From Sphingopyxis alaskensis RB2256 (GTDB lineage: Bacteria > Pseudomonadota > Alphaproteobacteria > Sphingomonadales > Sphingomonadaceae): 64,000 nucleotides of DNA. Below the pieces are notes generated by a model that saw nothing but the letters and a program-made list of their open reading frames with translations, had not been told where the DNA came from and made no database searches. Positions within the stretch are counted from its first letter, which is position 1; the number at the start of each line of letters is the position of its first letter. The stretch lies in NCBI RefSeq assembly GCF_000013985.1, contig NC_008048.1:558001-622000 (forward strand). The letters are read 5' to 3'. Positions 45,178-53,737 of the stretch are shown here, one piece after another. Both the position numbers and the translations under genes were made by a program.

Positions 45178-45777
45178 ATGTCAAATCCCCCTGAGCAAAA
45201 TGACCGGCCCAAACGATCCTACCGATTGGGAAGGCGTGCAAAATCCCGCGACCTCACGCGGCAGCGGATCGTCGATGCCGCGATCGAATTGCACAGCAGC
45301 GTCGGTCCGGCGCGGACGACCGTTGCGCAGATTGCCGAAAGGGCGGGTGTGCAGCGCCACACCTATTATGCGCATTTTCCGGACGAGTGGGATTTGCTGC
45401 TTGCCTGTTCGGGGACCGCGCTCGGACGCGACCCGCTGCCCGATCCCGCACGGCTTGGCGCGCTGCCGAAGGGTCCGACGCGACTCCGCGAGGGGCTTTC
45501 GCAATTCTACGACTGGTTTGCGCGCAACGAAGGGCAGGCGGGCTGTGTGTTGCGCGACGCCGAATATCATGATCCGACGCGCCATATTGTCGCCCTCCGG
45601 ATGGCTCCGGTGTTCGCCGCCGCCGCCAGCGTGATGGGCGAGGATTTGGGGAGGCGGGCGACTGCCCTGCTGGGGGTCGCGCTCGATTTTTCCTGCTGGC
45701 GCGCGCTGGCCGGTTCCTGCAGCCCGGACGAGGCGGCCGCGCTGATGGCGGATGCGATCATGCTGATCGACGGTTGA
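45178..45777 (+). CDS. TetR family transcriptional regulator
   Basis: A 199-residue regulator. A basic N-terminal tail (RPKRSYRLGRRAKS) precedes the TetR helix-turn-helix (RQRIVDAAIELHSSVGPART, TVAQIAERAGVQRHTYYAHFPDEWDLL in part: AERAGVQRHTYYAHFPDE). The C-terminal ligand domain is helical with Trp113, Cys122 and Trp172. GGAG precedes the ATG. Divergent from the ODP-like gene with 55 bases and one palindrome between, so autoregulation and control of that gene are likely. Confidence 0.9.
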   Translation: MSNPPEQNDRPKRSYRLGRRAKSRDLTRQRIVDAAIELHSSVGPARTTVAQIAERAGVQRHTYYAHFPDEWDLLLACSGTALGRDPLPDPARLGALPKGPTRLREGLSQFYDWFARNEGQAGCVLRDAEYHDPTRHIVALRMAPVFAAAASVMGEDLGRRATALLGVALDFSCWRALAGSCSPDEAAALMADAIMLIDG

Positions 45778-45803
45778 GTCGGGCCGGGCGTTTCGGTGCT
45801 GTA

Positions 45804-47306
45804 TCAGCCCCGCTGCCTGGCGAGCATCGGTACGATGCGCGCCATGGCGGCGATCGCGACGAGCAGCGTGATCGCGGCGAACGCCATCGTATGGATGGGC
45901 TCGCCGGGGAAGAACGCCTTCATCACCGATCCCATCAGCGCCGCGACGAGCAGCTGCGGGATCACGATGAAGACGTTGAACAATCCCATATAGATGCCGA
46001 GCTTTGCCTGCGGCAGGCTCGACGCGAGGATCGCATAAGGCATGGCGAGCACCGAGGCCCAGAAGATGCCGATGAAAATCTCGCTGACGATCAGCAGCGC
46101 CGGATCGCGCAGCATGAAGAAGCTGGCAAAGCCAATCGCCCCGCAGCCAAGGCCGATCATGTGCGTTGGCGCCTGCCCCAGCCGCCGCGACAGCCACGGC
46201 AGCAGGGTCAGCGCCGCCACCGCCGCGACGCCGTTATAGATGGCGAACAGCTGGCCGACCCAGTTCGCCGCCGCCTGATAGTCGGCGCTCGCGGCGTCGA
46301 GCGCGCCATAATGATATTGGGCGACGATCGGCGTCGTGTTGATCCACATGATGAACAGCGCCGACCAGCTGAAGAATTGTACGAGCGCGAGCCGCTTCAT
46401 CAGCAGCGGCATCCCGGCGAAATCGCCGATGATGCTCGCCAGCATATTGGTGCTGTGTCCGCGCCGCGCCATCGCGATCGCGGCGATGCTCGCCAGCCCA
46501 TAGGCGATGAGCAGCGCGCCGAGCAGCAGCACCTCGCGCAGCAGCGCGAAATGCTGCTGGATCGCGGCGACCGCAATGCCCGCGGCGATCCAGACCAGGC
46601 CGGTGCCATAGCTGCGTGCGGCCAGGTCCTGCGCGGGTAGCGCGGCCGCCACGGGGCTTGATGCCGCAAAGGCGGCCATGGTTGCCGGGTCATATTCGTG
46701 CGTCGTCACGATCGTCCACAGCACCGACAGGAACAGCGCCGCGCCGCCGAACCAGAAGGCATATTTGACCGTATCGGGAATCTGTCCCGGCGGCGCGACA
46801 TTGGCGACCCCCATCGCCTCCATCGCCGCGGGAAACAGCGATCCGACGACCGCGCCCGCCCCGATGAAGGCGGTCTGCACCGCATAGCCCGCGCTATGCT
46901 GGTCCTTCCTCAACATGTCGCCGACAAAGGCGCGGAACGGCTCCATCGAAATGTTGAGCGAGGCGTCGAGCAGCCACAGCATCGCCGCCGCGAACCAGAT
47001 GGCCGGGCTTTCGGGCATCGCGAACAGCGCGATCGCGGCGAGGATCGCCCCCGCCAGGAAATAGGGCCGGCGCCGACCGAGGCGGCCGAGCCAGGTCCTG
47101 TCGCTCAGATGCCCGACGATCGGCTGGACGAGCAGCCCGGTCAGCGGCGCGGCGACCCACAGACCGGGCAGCCGCTCGATATCCTCGCCGAGCGACTGGA
47201 AGATGCGGCTCATATTCGCATTTTGCAGCGCAAAGCCGATCTGGATGCCGAAAAAGCCGAAGCTGATATTCCACAGGCCGGCAAAGCCCTGCCGCGGCTT
47301 GTCCAT
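45804..47306 (-). CDS. MFS transporter, SLC45-like sugar symporter
   Basis: Integral membrane transporter of 500 residues with about 12 membrane segments. The N-terminal SFGFFGIQIGFALQNANMSRIFQSLG and VQPIVGHLSDRTWLGRLGRRRPYFLAGAI (key part: GHLSDRTWLGRLGRRRPYF) are characteristic of the GPH/SLC45 family, whose bacterial members carry sucrose, maltose or related glucosides. It lies 200 bases downstream of a LacI regulator on the same strand, supporting a sugar substrate. No glycosidase is adjacent. A LacI-type palindrome is found upstream. Confidence 0.88.
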   Translation of the reverse strand: MDKPRQGFAGLWNISFGFFGIQIGFALQNANMSRIFQSLGEDIERLPGLWVAAPLTGLLVQPIVGHLSDRTWLGRLGRRRPYFLAGAILAAIALFAMPESPAIWFAAAMLWLLDASLNISMEPFRAFVGDMLRKDQHSAGYAVQTAFIGAGAVVGSLFPAAMEAMGVANVAPPGQIPDTVKYAFWFGGAALFLSVLWTIVTTHEYDPATMAAFAASSPVAAALPAQDLAARSYGTGLVWIAAGIAVAAIQQHFALLREVLLLGALLIAYGLASIAAIAMARRGHSTNMLASIIGDFAGMPLLMKRLALVQFFSWSALFIMWINTTPIVAQYHYGALDAASADYQAAANWVGQLFAIYNGVAAVAALTLLPWLSRRLGQAPTHMIGLGCGAIGFASFFMLRDPALLIVSEIFIGIFWASVLAMPYAILASSLPQAKLGIYMGLFNVFIVIPQLLVAALMGSVMKAFFPGEPIHTMAFAAITLLVAIAAMARIVPMLARQRG

Positions 47307-47395
47307 GCGTCTCTCCCCGACGGGCCGCGCGCGCGGCTCTCATGGTGTCCGGTGTTGCAGCGTGCGGCGGGCAGGGCAAGCGGCTTGGCGGCTTG

Positions 47396-47409
47396 CGTAT
47401 ACGAATACG
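47396..47409. promoter_or_regulatory. LacI-type operator candidate upstream of the MFS gene
   Basis: CGTAT-ACGA-ATACG, containing the palindrome CGTATACG, lies 90 bases before the transporter start. The central CG and A/T-rich flanks fit LacI-family sites. No other palindrome is seen in the 200-base space. Confidence 0.4.
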
Positions 47410-47506
47410 TGGCGGCGGGCCGAGCCGCTGCGCGCCTGCCCGATCCTCCCCATCGCAAGTCGATGGGGAGGATTATCGACCGCGGCGCCAAAAAACGCCG
47501 CCCCCT

Positions 47507-48541
47507 TCAAACCGCCGTGCTCTGCCGTTTCACCAGCCGCGTGGGCAGCACCCGCCGCTCGGCTTCCGCGCCGTCGATCCGGCGGAGCAGCGCGTCGACG
47601 AGCAGCTCGCCCGCGCCCTTCATGTCCTGCATCACCGTCGTCAGCGTCGGCGAAGTCAGGTTGGCGGCGGGAATGTCGTCGAAGCCGATGATCGCGACGT
47701 CCTGCGGCATCGTCAGCCCCGCTTCGGTCAGCGCACGCATCGCGCCGATCGCGATCAGGTCGCTCGCGGCAAAGATCGCGTCGAAACACGCGCCGCTGTC
47801 CAGCAGGGTTTTGGCGGCGGCATGGCCCGACGCTTCCGACGAGACGGCGTTGCGTTGCAGCGCCGGGTCGGGCTCAATCCCCGCAGCGCGCATCGCGCGG
47901 CACAGCCCGCGATAGCGGTCGTGGAACTCGGGCGCATGATCCGATGCGTCGCCGAGGAAAGCGATGCGCCGCCGCCCGATCTCGATCAGATGTGCGCCCG
48001 CCTGCTCGCCCGCGCCGATATTGTCCGATCCGACGGTCAGCCCGATGTCATCCTCCGACACCGATCCCCAGCGCACGAACTTGGTGTCCATCGCGACCAG
48101 ATGTTCGAGCTTCTCGCGGTAAAGCTGATAGTCGCCATAGCCCAGGAGGATGATGCCGTCGGACCGGTGGCTGTCCTGATAATCGACGTGCCAGTCATTG
48201 TGCATCTGCTGGAAGCTGATGAGCAGGTCATAGCCGCGCAGCGCACACTGCCGCGTGATCGACCCCAGCATCGACAGGAAGAAGGGGTTGATCATCGAGT
48301 CGTCGGGGGTCGGATCCTCGAAAAAGAGCAAAGCGAGCGTGTGGGTGCGTTGCGACCGCAGGCTGGAGGCGTTCTTGTCGACAGTGTAATTAAGCTCGCG
48401 CGCGATGCGTTCGATATTGGCGCGCGTCGCCGCGCTCACCGACTTGCTGCCGCGCAGCGCGCGCGACACAGTGGGCTGCGACACGCCCGCCAGATAGGCG
48501 ATGTCGAAGCTGGTCGGCTTGCCCGAGGGCGGACGCCCCAT
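47507..48541 (-). CDS. LacI family transcriptional regulator
   Basis: A 344-residue sugar-responsive repressor. The helix-turn-helix (FDIAYLAGVSQPTVSRALRG) and hinge helix region (RIARELNYTVDKNASSLRS) are clear, followed by the periplasmic-binding-like effector domain (FAASDLIAIGAMRALTEAGL, VAIIGFDDIPAANLTSPTLTTV). GAGAGGAGC precedes the ATG at 48541. It is upstream of the SLC45-like transporter and probably controls it. Confidence 0.94.
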   Translation of the reverse strand: MGRPPSGKPTSFDIAYLAGVSQPTVSRALRGSKSVSAATRANIERIARELNYTVDKNASSLRSQRTHTLALLFFEDPTPDDSMINPFFLSMLGSITRQCALRGYDLLISFQQMHNDWHVDYQDSHRSDGIILLGYGDYQLYREKLEHLVAMDTKFVRWGSVSEDDIGLTVGSDNIGAGEQAGAHLIEIGRRRIAFLGDASDHAPEFHDRYRGLCRAMRAAGIEPDPALQRNAVSSEASGHAAAKTLLDSGACFDAIFAASDLIAIGAMRALTEAGLTMPQDVAIIGFDDIPAANLTSPTLTTVMQDMKGAGELLVDALLRRIDGAEAERRVLPTRLVKRQSTAV

Positions 48542-48732
48542 GCTCCTCTCCTGTGCCGCGGCCACCCCGTGGCGACCGGCCATCATACGCCGATTTAAGC
48601 GGCTGGCGGAGGCGGCGCAATGGCCGGAGCCATTGCCGGGGCAACGATGGCGCCGTTGTGACATTTCAGCGACAGCCGTTCGCGCCCAAGCACGCCGGTC
48701 GACCCCCGCGTCCGACCCGAGCTTTCGGCTCG

Positions 48733-49476
48733 TCACCCCGGCTTGCGGAAACGCAGCGTGAACTGGTCGGTCTTGCCGCGAATCGCCGCGTCGAAAACAT
48801 TGGCGGTGCGCGGATCGTCGACGCGGGCATAGAGGTCGCTTTCGGCCTCGAGCGTGAAGCCGGCGCCGGTCAGCGCCGCGACCACCGCCGCCTTGTCGAT
48901 CCGGTGCAGGCTGTCGGACAGCGCCGTGCCGCTGCCGCCCGGCGCGCTATGATCGACGACGACCAGCGTGCCGCCCGGTTTCAGCGCGGCGAACAGCGCC
49001 GCGCTCCCCCTGGCGCCCGTGCCTTCGGGAAAGGGTTTGAGGTAGAGATCGTGGAAGTTCTGGACGGTGACGATCGTGTCGAGCGGTTCGGGAAAGGCGG
49101 GCGCCGCGAACGGTCCGCCGACCGCATCGACATTGTCATAGGCGGCATCGACCGCTGCCTGGTCGTCGCCATATTGTTTGCGGAAGGCGATGAACTCGGC
49201 GGGCTGGAAGGCATAAACCTTGCCCGCCGGGCCGACCGCGGCGGCGAGCAGGCGCGTGACATAGCCGCTCCCCATGACGAAATCGCCGACCTTCTCGCCC
49301 GGCGCGATTTCGGCGAACGCGAGCAGCTCGGCCGGCTTGCGCTCGGCGTCGCGGGCCCGGTCGGCGGCGGGACGCGCGGGATCGGCGAGCGCCGCGGCAT
49401 AGTCGGGAGCGGCCGTCTGCGCCGCGGCGAGCGGGCCCGCGGCGAGCAGCAGGGCAAGGGTCAGCGAACGGATCAT
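48733..49476 (-). CDS. Exported class I methyltransferase-like protein
   Basis: A 247-residue product with a signal peptide (MIRSLTLALLLAAGPLAAAQ) followed by a Rossmann-type methyltransferase fold. Visible blocks are KPAELLAFAEIAPGEKVGDFVMGSGYVTRLLAAAVGPAGKVYAF (in part: VGDFVMGSGYVTRLLAAAVG), NFHDLYLKPF and LKPGGTLVVVDHSA. The fold resembles COG4798 predicted methyltransferases. SAM is not expected in the periplasm, so the activity and place of action are unclear. It is 63 bases downstream of the DUF885 gene. Confidence 0.8.
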   Translation of the reverse strand: MIRSLTLALLLAAGPLAAAQTAAPDYAAALADPARPAADRARDAERKPAELLAFAEIAPGEKVGDFVMGSGYVTRLLAAAVGPAGKVYAFQPAEFIAFRKQYGDDQAAVDAAYDNVDAVGGPFAAPAFPEPLDTIVTVQNFHDLYLKPFPEGTGARGSAALFAALKPGGTLVVVDHSAPGGSGTALSDSLHRIDKAAVVAALTGAGFTLEAESDLYARVDDPRTANVFDAAIRGKTDQFTLRFRKPG

Positions 49477-49539
49477 GGCATCGACTCCTCTGGTGTATCG
49501 CACCGCTATAACAGTTCGCCGCTCCAACGGATATCGCGG

Positions 49540-50892
49540 CTATCGTTCCATCAAATCCGACGGCAGCGTCGGCTCGCTGACGATCCGCTCCATGCGGCGC
49601 CACATTTCGTCGCGGCTCGGCCGCCCGCGTTCGACATAGGCGCGCACCATCGCTTCGCCGAGGCCATAGTTGATGACATAGCTGCGATACTGCTCGGTAA
49701 AGCGCACCGACTGTTCGGCGCGCGGCTGCGAGACGAGCAGATATTTCTGGGTGAGCGCCACCGCCGTTGACCGGTCGATTTCGCCGTCGAGATATTGCTG
49801 CGCGATCGTCAACCGCGCCCCCGACGCGCGCTTGATCGCTGCGAGCAGCTGCCAGTAACGGTCGTCGGCGGGCACTGCGATCCCGGCGATCGGCATCAGT
49901 ATGTCCCGTTCGGTCGCGGCCTTGGCTTCGCCCGGAAAGGACAGATCAATGCCGTAATTGGCGCTGCCCTCGGCAATCAGGCTCTGCGGGCTGTAGAGCG
50001 GATAGACGCTGAACTCGGCCCAGCCGCGCTCCTTCACCAGTTTCTCCTCAAGCTTCATGTTGAGGAGGTGATGGCCCGGATAGCCTTCGTGGCAGCCAAG
50101 ATCGAGTGCGCGCGACAGGCGGATCGGCAGGTCGGTATTGACCTGGATCAGGCTGTGATAACCGCCCTGGTAATAATTATAGCCGCTCCAGCTCTTGTCG
50201 GTGACGAACTCGAGGCGAAAGCTCTCCTCCGCGGGCATCGGAATATGCGCGAGGCTGCGTCTGCGGCAGTGCGCGATGGCCGCCTCGAATGTCGGTCGCA
50301 GCCGGTCCTTGGGAATGGTGAAGGCGTCGAGATAAGCCTCGACCCGATCGGCGAGCGGTCCCTTGCCCGGGACGAGCGCTTCGATCTTCGCCAGCTCGGT
50401 GTCATAGCTTGCGAGCGGTTTCAGTTGCGGACGCACGCCGAACAGCCGCTCGGCCTCGTCGACGAAAGCGAAGCGCGTGCCGTCCATCATCATCAGCCGC
50501 GTTTCGGCGGCGCGAAGCTGCGCGCTGAGGAATGCCGCGCGCCGCCTGGCGAGCGGGTTGCTCAGGCGCCGCGCGGTGCGATCGGTTTCCGCCAGCAGCG
50601 CGCGCGTCGCGGCGAGCAGCGCCGCCTTTTCGCGCGGGTTGGCTTCGGCCGCGGCCTTCAGTTCGGCCGGGCCGTAATAGGCGTCGATATAGCCCGGCTC
50701 GTGCGTGCCGATTTCAAGCGACAGGCGAAGGTAGGTGGCGGCGATCGCGTCGAGCGCTGCGGCATCCGCGGCCGTGCGGCGGACGTCGAGCGCCGCGACC
50801 CCCGGCTCGCCCGAAGGCGCTTTGGCGGGACCGGCGGCACATCCGGCGAGTATCGTGGCCGCGACCAGCGAAAGCGGGAGCAGTTTTGTCAT
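49540..50892 (-). CDS. DUF885 family lipoprotein, putative metallopeptidase
   Basis: A 450-residue protein with lipobox LAGC (Cys18), so it is probably attached to a membrane in the envelope. DUF885 proteins resemble M32/M2-type metallopeptidases. The zinc motif is in LGCHEGYPGHHLLNMKLEEK (HEGYPGHH), and the downstream Glu in SPQSLIAEGSANYGIDL. The rest is helical. Substrate unknown. nhaA is nine bases upstream on the same strand. Confidence 0.88.
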   Translation of the reverse strand: MTKLLPLSLVAATILAGCAAGPAKAPSGEPGVAALDVRRTAADAAALDAIAATYLRLSLEIGTHEPGYIDAYYGPAELKAAAEANPREKAALLAATRALLAETDRTARRLSNPLARRRAAFLSAQLRAAETRLMMMDGTRFAFVDEAERLFGVRPQLKPLASYDTELAKIEALVPGKGPLADRVEAYLDAFTIPKDRLRPTFEAAIAHCRRRSLAHIPMPAEESFRLEFVTDKSWSGYNYYQGGYHSLIQVNTDLPIRLSRALDLGCHEGYPGHHLLNMKLEEKLVKERGWAEFSVYPLYSPQSLIAEGSANYGIDLSFPGEAKAATERDILMPIAGIAVPADDRYWQLLAAIKRASGARLTIAQQYLDGEIDRSTAVALTQKYLLVSQPRAEQSVRFTEQYRSYVINYGLGEAMVRAYVERGRPSRDEMWRRMERIVSEPTLPSDLMER

Positions 50893-50901
50893 ATCGCTTG
50901 C

Positions 50902-52176
50902 CTAGCGGGCCGCTTCGGACGTGTCGCGCACGTCGCCGTCGACGGCAATTTCGCCTTTCGATGCCGATTCGACGGCATTATGTTCGGGATGGAGCGGGGC
51001 GAGGCGCAGCACGGCAAAGCCGACGAGCGCCGATGCGAGCGATCCCATCAGGATACCGATCTTCGCCTCCTCGATCAGCAGCGCGTTGCCGGGAAAGGCG
51101 AGGCTGCCGATGAACAGGCTCATCGTGAAACCGATCCCGCACAGCATGGAGACGGCATAGACCTGGAGCCAGGTCGCGCCGCGCAGTCTCCCCGCGATGC
51201 CGAGTTTGACCGCCAGCCAGACGCTGCCGAAAATGCCGATCTGCTTGCCGAGGAACAATCCCGCGGCGATGCCGAGCGGCAGGGGCGCAAAGAGCTGGTC
51301 GAGCCCCAGCGCACGCACATCGACGCCCGCATTGGCGAAGCCGAACAGCGGCACGATGGCAAAGGCAACCGTCGGGTGCAGCGCATGTTCGAGCCGGTGC
51401 AGCGGCGAGGTCTGACTGTCGGGCGCGCCCGGCGTGCGCTCGAAAGGGATGGCCATTGCTGCGAGCACGCCGGCGATCGTCGCATGGACGCCCGACAGCA
51501 GCATCGCATACCAGAGCAGCAGGAAGAGCGCCATATAGACGAGCAGGTTCTTCACGCCGCCACGGTTGCACGCGAACATGATGCCAAGGATCGCCGCCGC
51601 GGCGCCGAGCGCGAGCAGGTTGATCTTGGCGGTATAGAAAAGCGCGATGATCGCGACCGCGCCCATGTCATCGACGATCGCGACAGTGACGAGGAATAGC
51701 TTGAGCGAGGTCGGCGCGCGCCTGCCGAGCAGCGCGAGCACGCCCATCGCAAAGGCGATGTCGGTCGCTGCGGGAATCGCCCAGCCCTGCGCCAGACCGG
51801 GCTCGTCGCCGACGAAAAACATATAAAGCGCGGCGGGCACCGCCATGCCGGCGGCGGCGGCGATGAAGGGCAGGCGTCGGCGATCCCAGCTCGCCAGCCG
51901 TCCATCGACGAACTCGCGCTTGATCTCCAGCCCGACGAGCAGGAAAAACACCGCCATCAGCCCGTCGTTGATCCAAAGATGCACCGTCATCGGGCCGAGC
52001 TTGTCGGTCAGAACCGGTCCCGTCACGGCATGGATCAGGTCGTGATACAGCGTCGCCAGCGGTGAATTGGCAACAATCATTGCCAAAATGGCTGCGAAAA
52101 TAAGCAGGATCCCGCCTGCGCTCTCGCTTTCGAGGAAATCGCGTAAGGCGGAAGGGGGCGGAAAACTGCGGGCCAT
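50902..52176 (-). CDS. nhaA: Na+/H+ antiporter NhaA
   Basis: Electrogenic antiporter for sodium and pH homeostasis. 424 residues with about 12 membrane segments. The ion-binding Asp pair is Asp169-Asp170 in VAIVDDMGAVAIIALFYT; Asp139 lies in PAATDIAFAMGVLALLG. HLWINDGLMAVFFLLVGLEIKRE and SGVHATIAGVLAAMAIP are further signatures. The cytoplasmic tail (HPEHNAVESASKGEIAVDGD) is acidic. The ATG at 52176 was preferred over an upstream TTG at 52203. Confidence 0.96.
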   Translation of the reverse strand: MARSFPPPSALRDFLESESAGGILLIFAAILAMIVANSPLATLYHDLIHAVTGPVLTDKLGPMTVHLWINDGLMAVFFLLVGLEIKREFVDGRLASWDRRRLPFIAAAAGMAVPAALYMFFVGDEPGLAQGWAIPAATDIAFAMGVLALLGRRAPTSLKLFLVTVAIVDDMGAVAIIALFYTAKINLLALGAAAAILGIMFACNRGGVKNLLVYMALFLLLWYAMLLSGVHATIAGVLAAMAIPFERTPGAPDSQTSPLHRLEHALHPTVAFAIVPLFGFANAGVDVRALGLDQLFAPLPLGIAAGLFLGKQIGIFGSVWLAVKLGIAGRLRGATWLQVYAVSMLCGIGFTMSLFIGSLAFPGNALLIEEAKIGILMGSLASALVGFAVLRLAPLHPEHNAVESASKGEIAVDGDVRDTSEAAR

Positions 52177-52285
52177 GGGTCGACTATTTCCTTCGTTCGT
52201 CAACTATTGTGACAATTGCTTAACGGCGCATGCGCTGCTTTACAAACGGAGGCGCTTGATTAGCACTCTTGCCTAGGATGGCGCC

Positions 52286-53737
52286 ATGCCATCGGTGGGG
52301 CGGGGCTGGCAAGTGGAGCTATCGACCGGGTGGCTGGAATGGCTGGTGCTGGGGGCGGGCCGCGAACTGATGCTGTTCGCATCGGTCGGCATATTGCTGA
52401 TCGGGCTCGACGATCTGTTGCTCGACGCGCTGTGGCTGGCGACGCGCGGGCAGCGCCGAGGCGAAACCGCGAGAGCGCCGCCGATTGAGGGGCGTATCGC
52501 CATTTTCGTGCCGGCGTGGGACGAGGCCGCGGCGCTGCCCGCGATGCTTTGCCGGACCCTTGCCGCGTGGGACGGCGAGGATTTCCGGCTCTATGTCGGA
52601 TGCTATCCCAATGACACGGCGACGATCTATGCCGTCTCGCAATTGGTCGCGCGCGACGCGCGGCTGCGGCTGGTGATCGGCGAGAGCGAAGGCCCGACGA
52701 CCAAGGGCGACAATCTGAACAGGCTCTGGGCCGCGCTTTGTGCCGACGAACGGGTGGAGGCCCGGCGCTTTGCCGCGATCGTGCTTCACGATGCCGAAGA
52801 TCATGTCCATCGGCACGAACTTGCGCTCTATCGGCAGCATTTGGCTCATAATGCGATGGTGCAGATTCCCGTCGTGCCGATAATCGACCGGCGTGCGCGC
52901 TGGATCGGCGGCCATTATGCGGATGAGTTTGCCGAGGCGCACGGCAAGGATATGCCGGTGCGCTCGCGCCTTGGCCTGCCGCTGCCCTCGGCCGGCGTCG
53001 GCTGCGCCTTGACCCGCAGCGCGTTGGCCCTGCTCGCGATGGAGCGAGGGGGGTGTCCCTTTTCGAGCGACAGCCTGACGGAGGATTATGAGATCGGGAT
53101 GGTGATCGGCGCCTATGGCCTCGGCGCGCGCTTCGTCGATGCGGCCGATCCCGCAGGCGACCGGATTGTGTCGCGGGGCGCGTTTCCGGGCCGCATCGAC
53201 GCCGCGGTTCGGCAAAAGTCGCGCTGGATCGCCGGCATCGCAATGGCGGGCTGGGATCATCTGGGTTGGCCCGGCTGTCGCCTGGGTCACAAGCAACGAT
53301 CGACGGGACGCGACCTGCTCGCGCGCTGGATGCTCTGGCGCGACCGTCGCGCGCCGCTCGCGGCGCTCATCCTGCTGGCCGCCTATGCGGGGCTCATTCT
53401 CGTCGCAGCGGGGGTGGCGGGACAATTGCTGCTGGGCTGGAATGCGATCGAACCGGGGCCGACATTGCAATGGCTGCTCGTCGTAAACGCGCTGCTTCTC
53501 GGCTGGCGCATGGCGCTGCGTATCCATTTCACCGCGCGCCTTCATGGCTGGCGCGAAGCGTCGTTTGCCGTACCGCGTGCCTTTGTGGCGAACATCATCG
53601 CCATGCTCGCGGCACGGCGTTCCGTGCTGCTTTACTGGCGGATATTGCGCTCGGGCGAAGTGGTGTGGGACAAGACCGACCACAGCGAAACCGGCCTCGC
53701 GGTCGCGGATGCGCCGGTGCGCGTGGCGATGCGGTGA
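52286..53737 (+). CDS. NfrB-like membrane glycosyltransferase
   Basis: Family 2 glycosyltransferase, 483 residues, similar in layout to NfrB, the inner-membrane part of the phage N4 adsorption system in E. coli. One membrane segment lies at about 28-50, two or three at about 360-430. The catalytic domain shows IAIFVPAWDE, VGCYPNDTAT, TTKGDNLNRLW, LHDAEDHVH (nucleotide-sugar Asp motif at 169-172), TEDYEIG and QKSRWIAGI (QxxRW). The partner gene follows with a one-base overlap. NfrB also has a C-terminal MshEN domain, which is absent here. Confidence 0.85.
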   Translation: MPSVGRGWQVELSTGWLEWLVLGAGRELMLFASVGILLIGLDDLLLDALWLATRGQRRGETARAPPIEGRIAIFVPAWDEAAALPAMLCRTLAAWDGEDFRLYVGCYPNDTATIYAVSQLVARDARLRLVIGESEGPTTKGDNLNRLWAALCADERVEARRFAAIVLHDAEDHVHRHELALYRQHLAHNAMVQIPVVPIIDRRARWIGGHYADEFAEAHGKDMPVRSRLGLPLPSAGVGCALTRSALALLAMERGGCPFSSDSLTEDYEIGMVIGAYGLGARFVDAADPAGDRIVSRGAFPGRIDAAVRQKSRWIAGIAMAGWDHLGWPGCRLGHKQRSTGRDLLARWMLWRDRRAPLAALILLAAYAGLILVAAGVAGQLLLGWNAIEPGPTLQWLLVVNALLLGWRMALRIHFTARLHGWREASFAVPRAFVANIIAMLAARRSVLLYWRILRSGEVVWDKTDHSETGLAVADAPVRVAMR

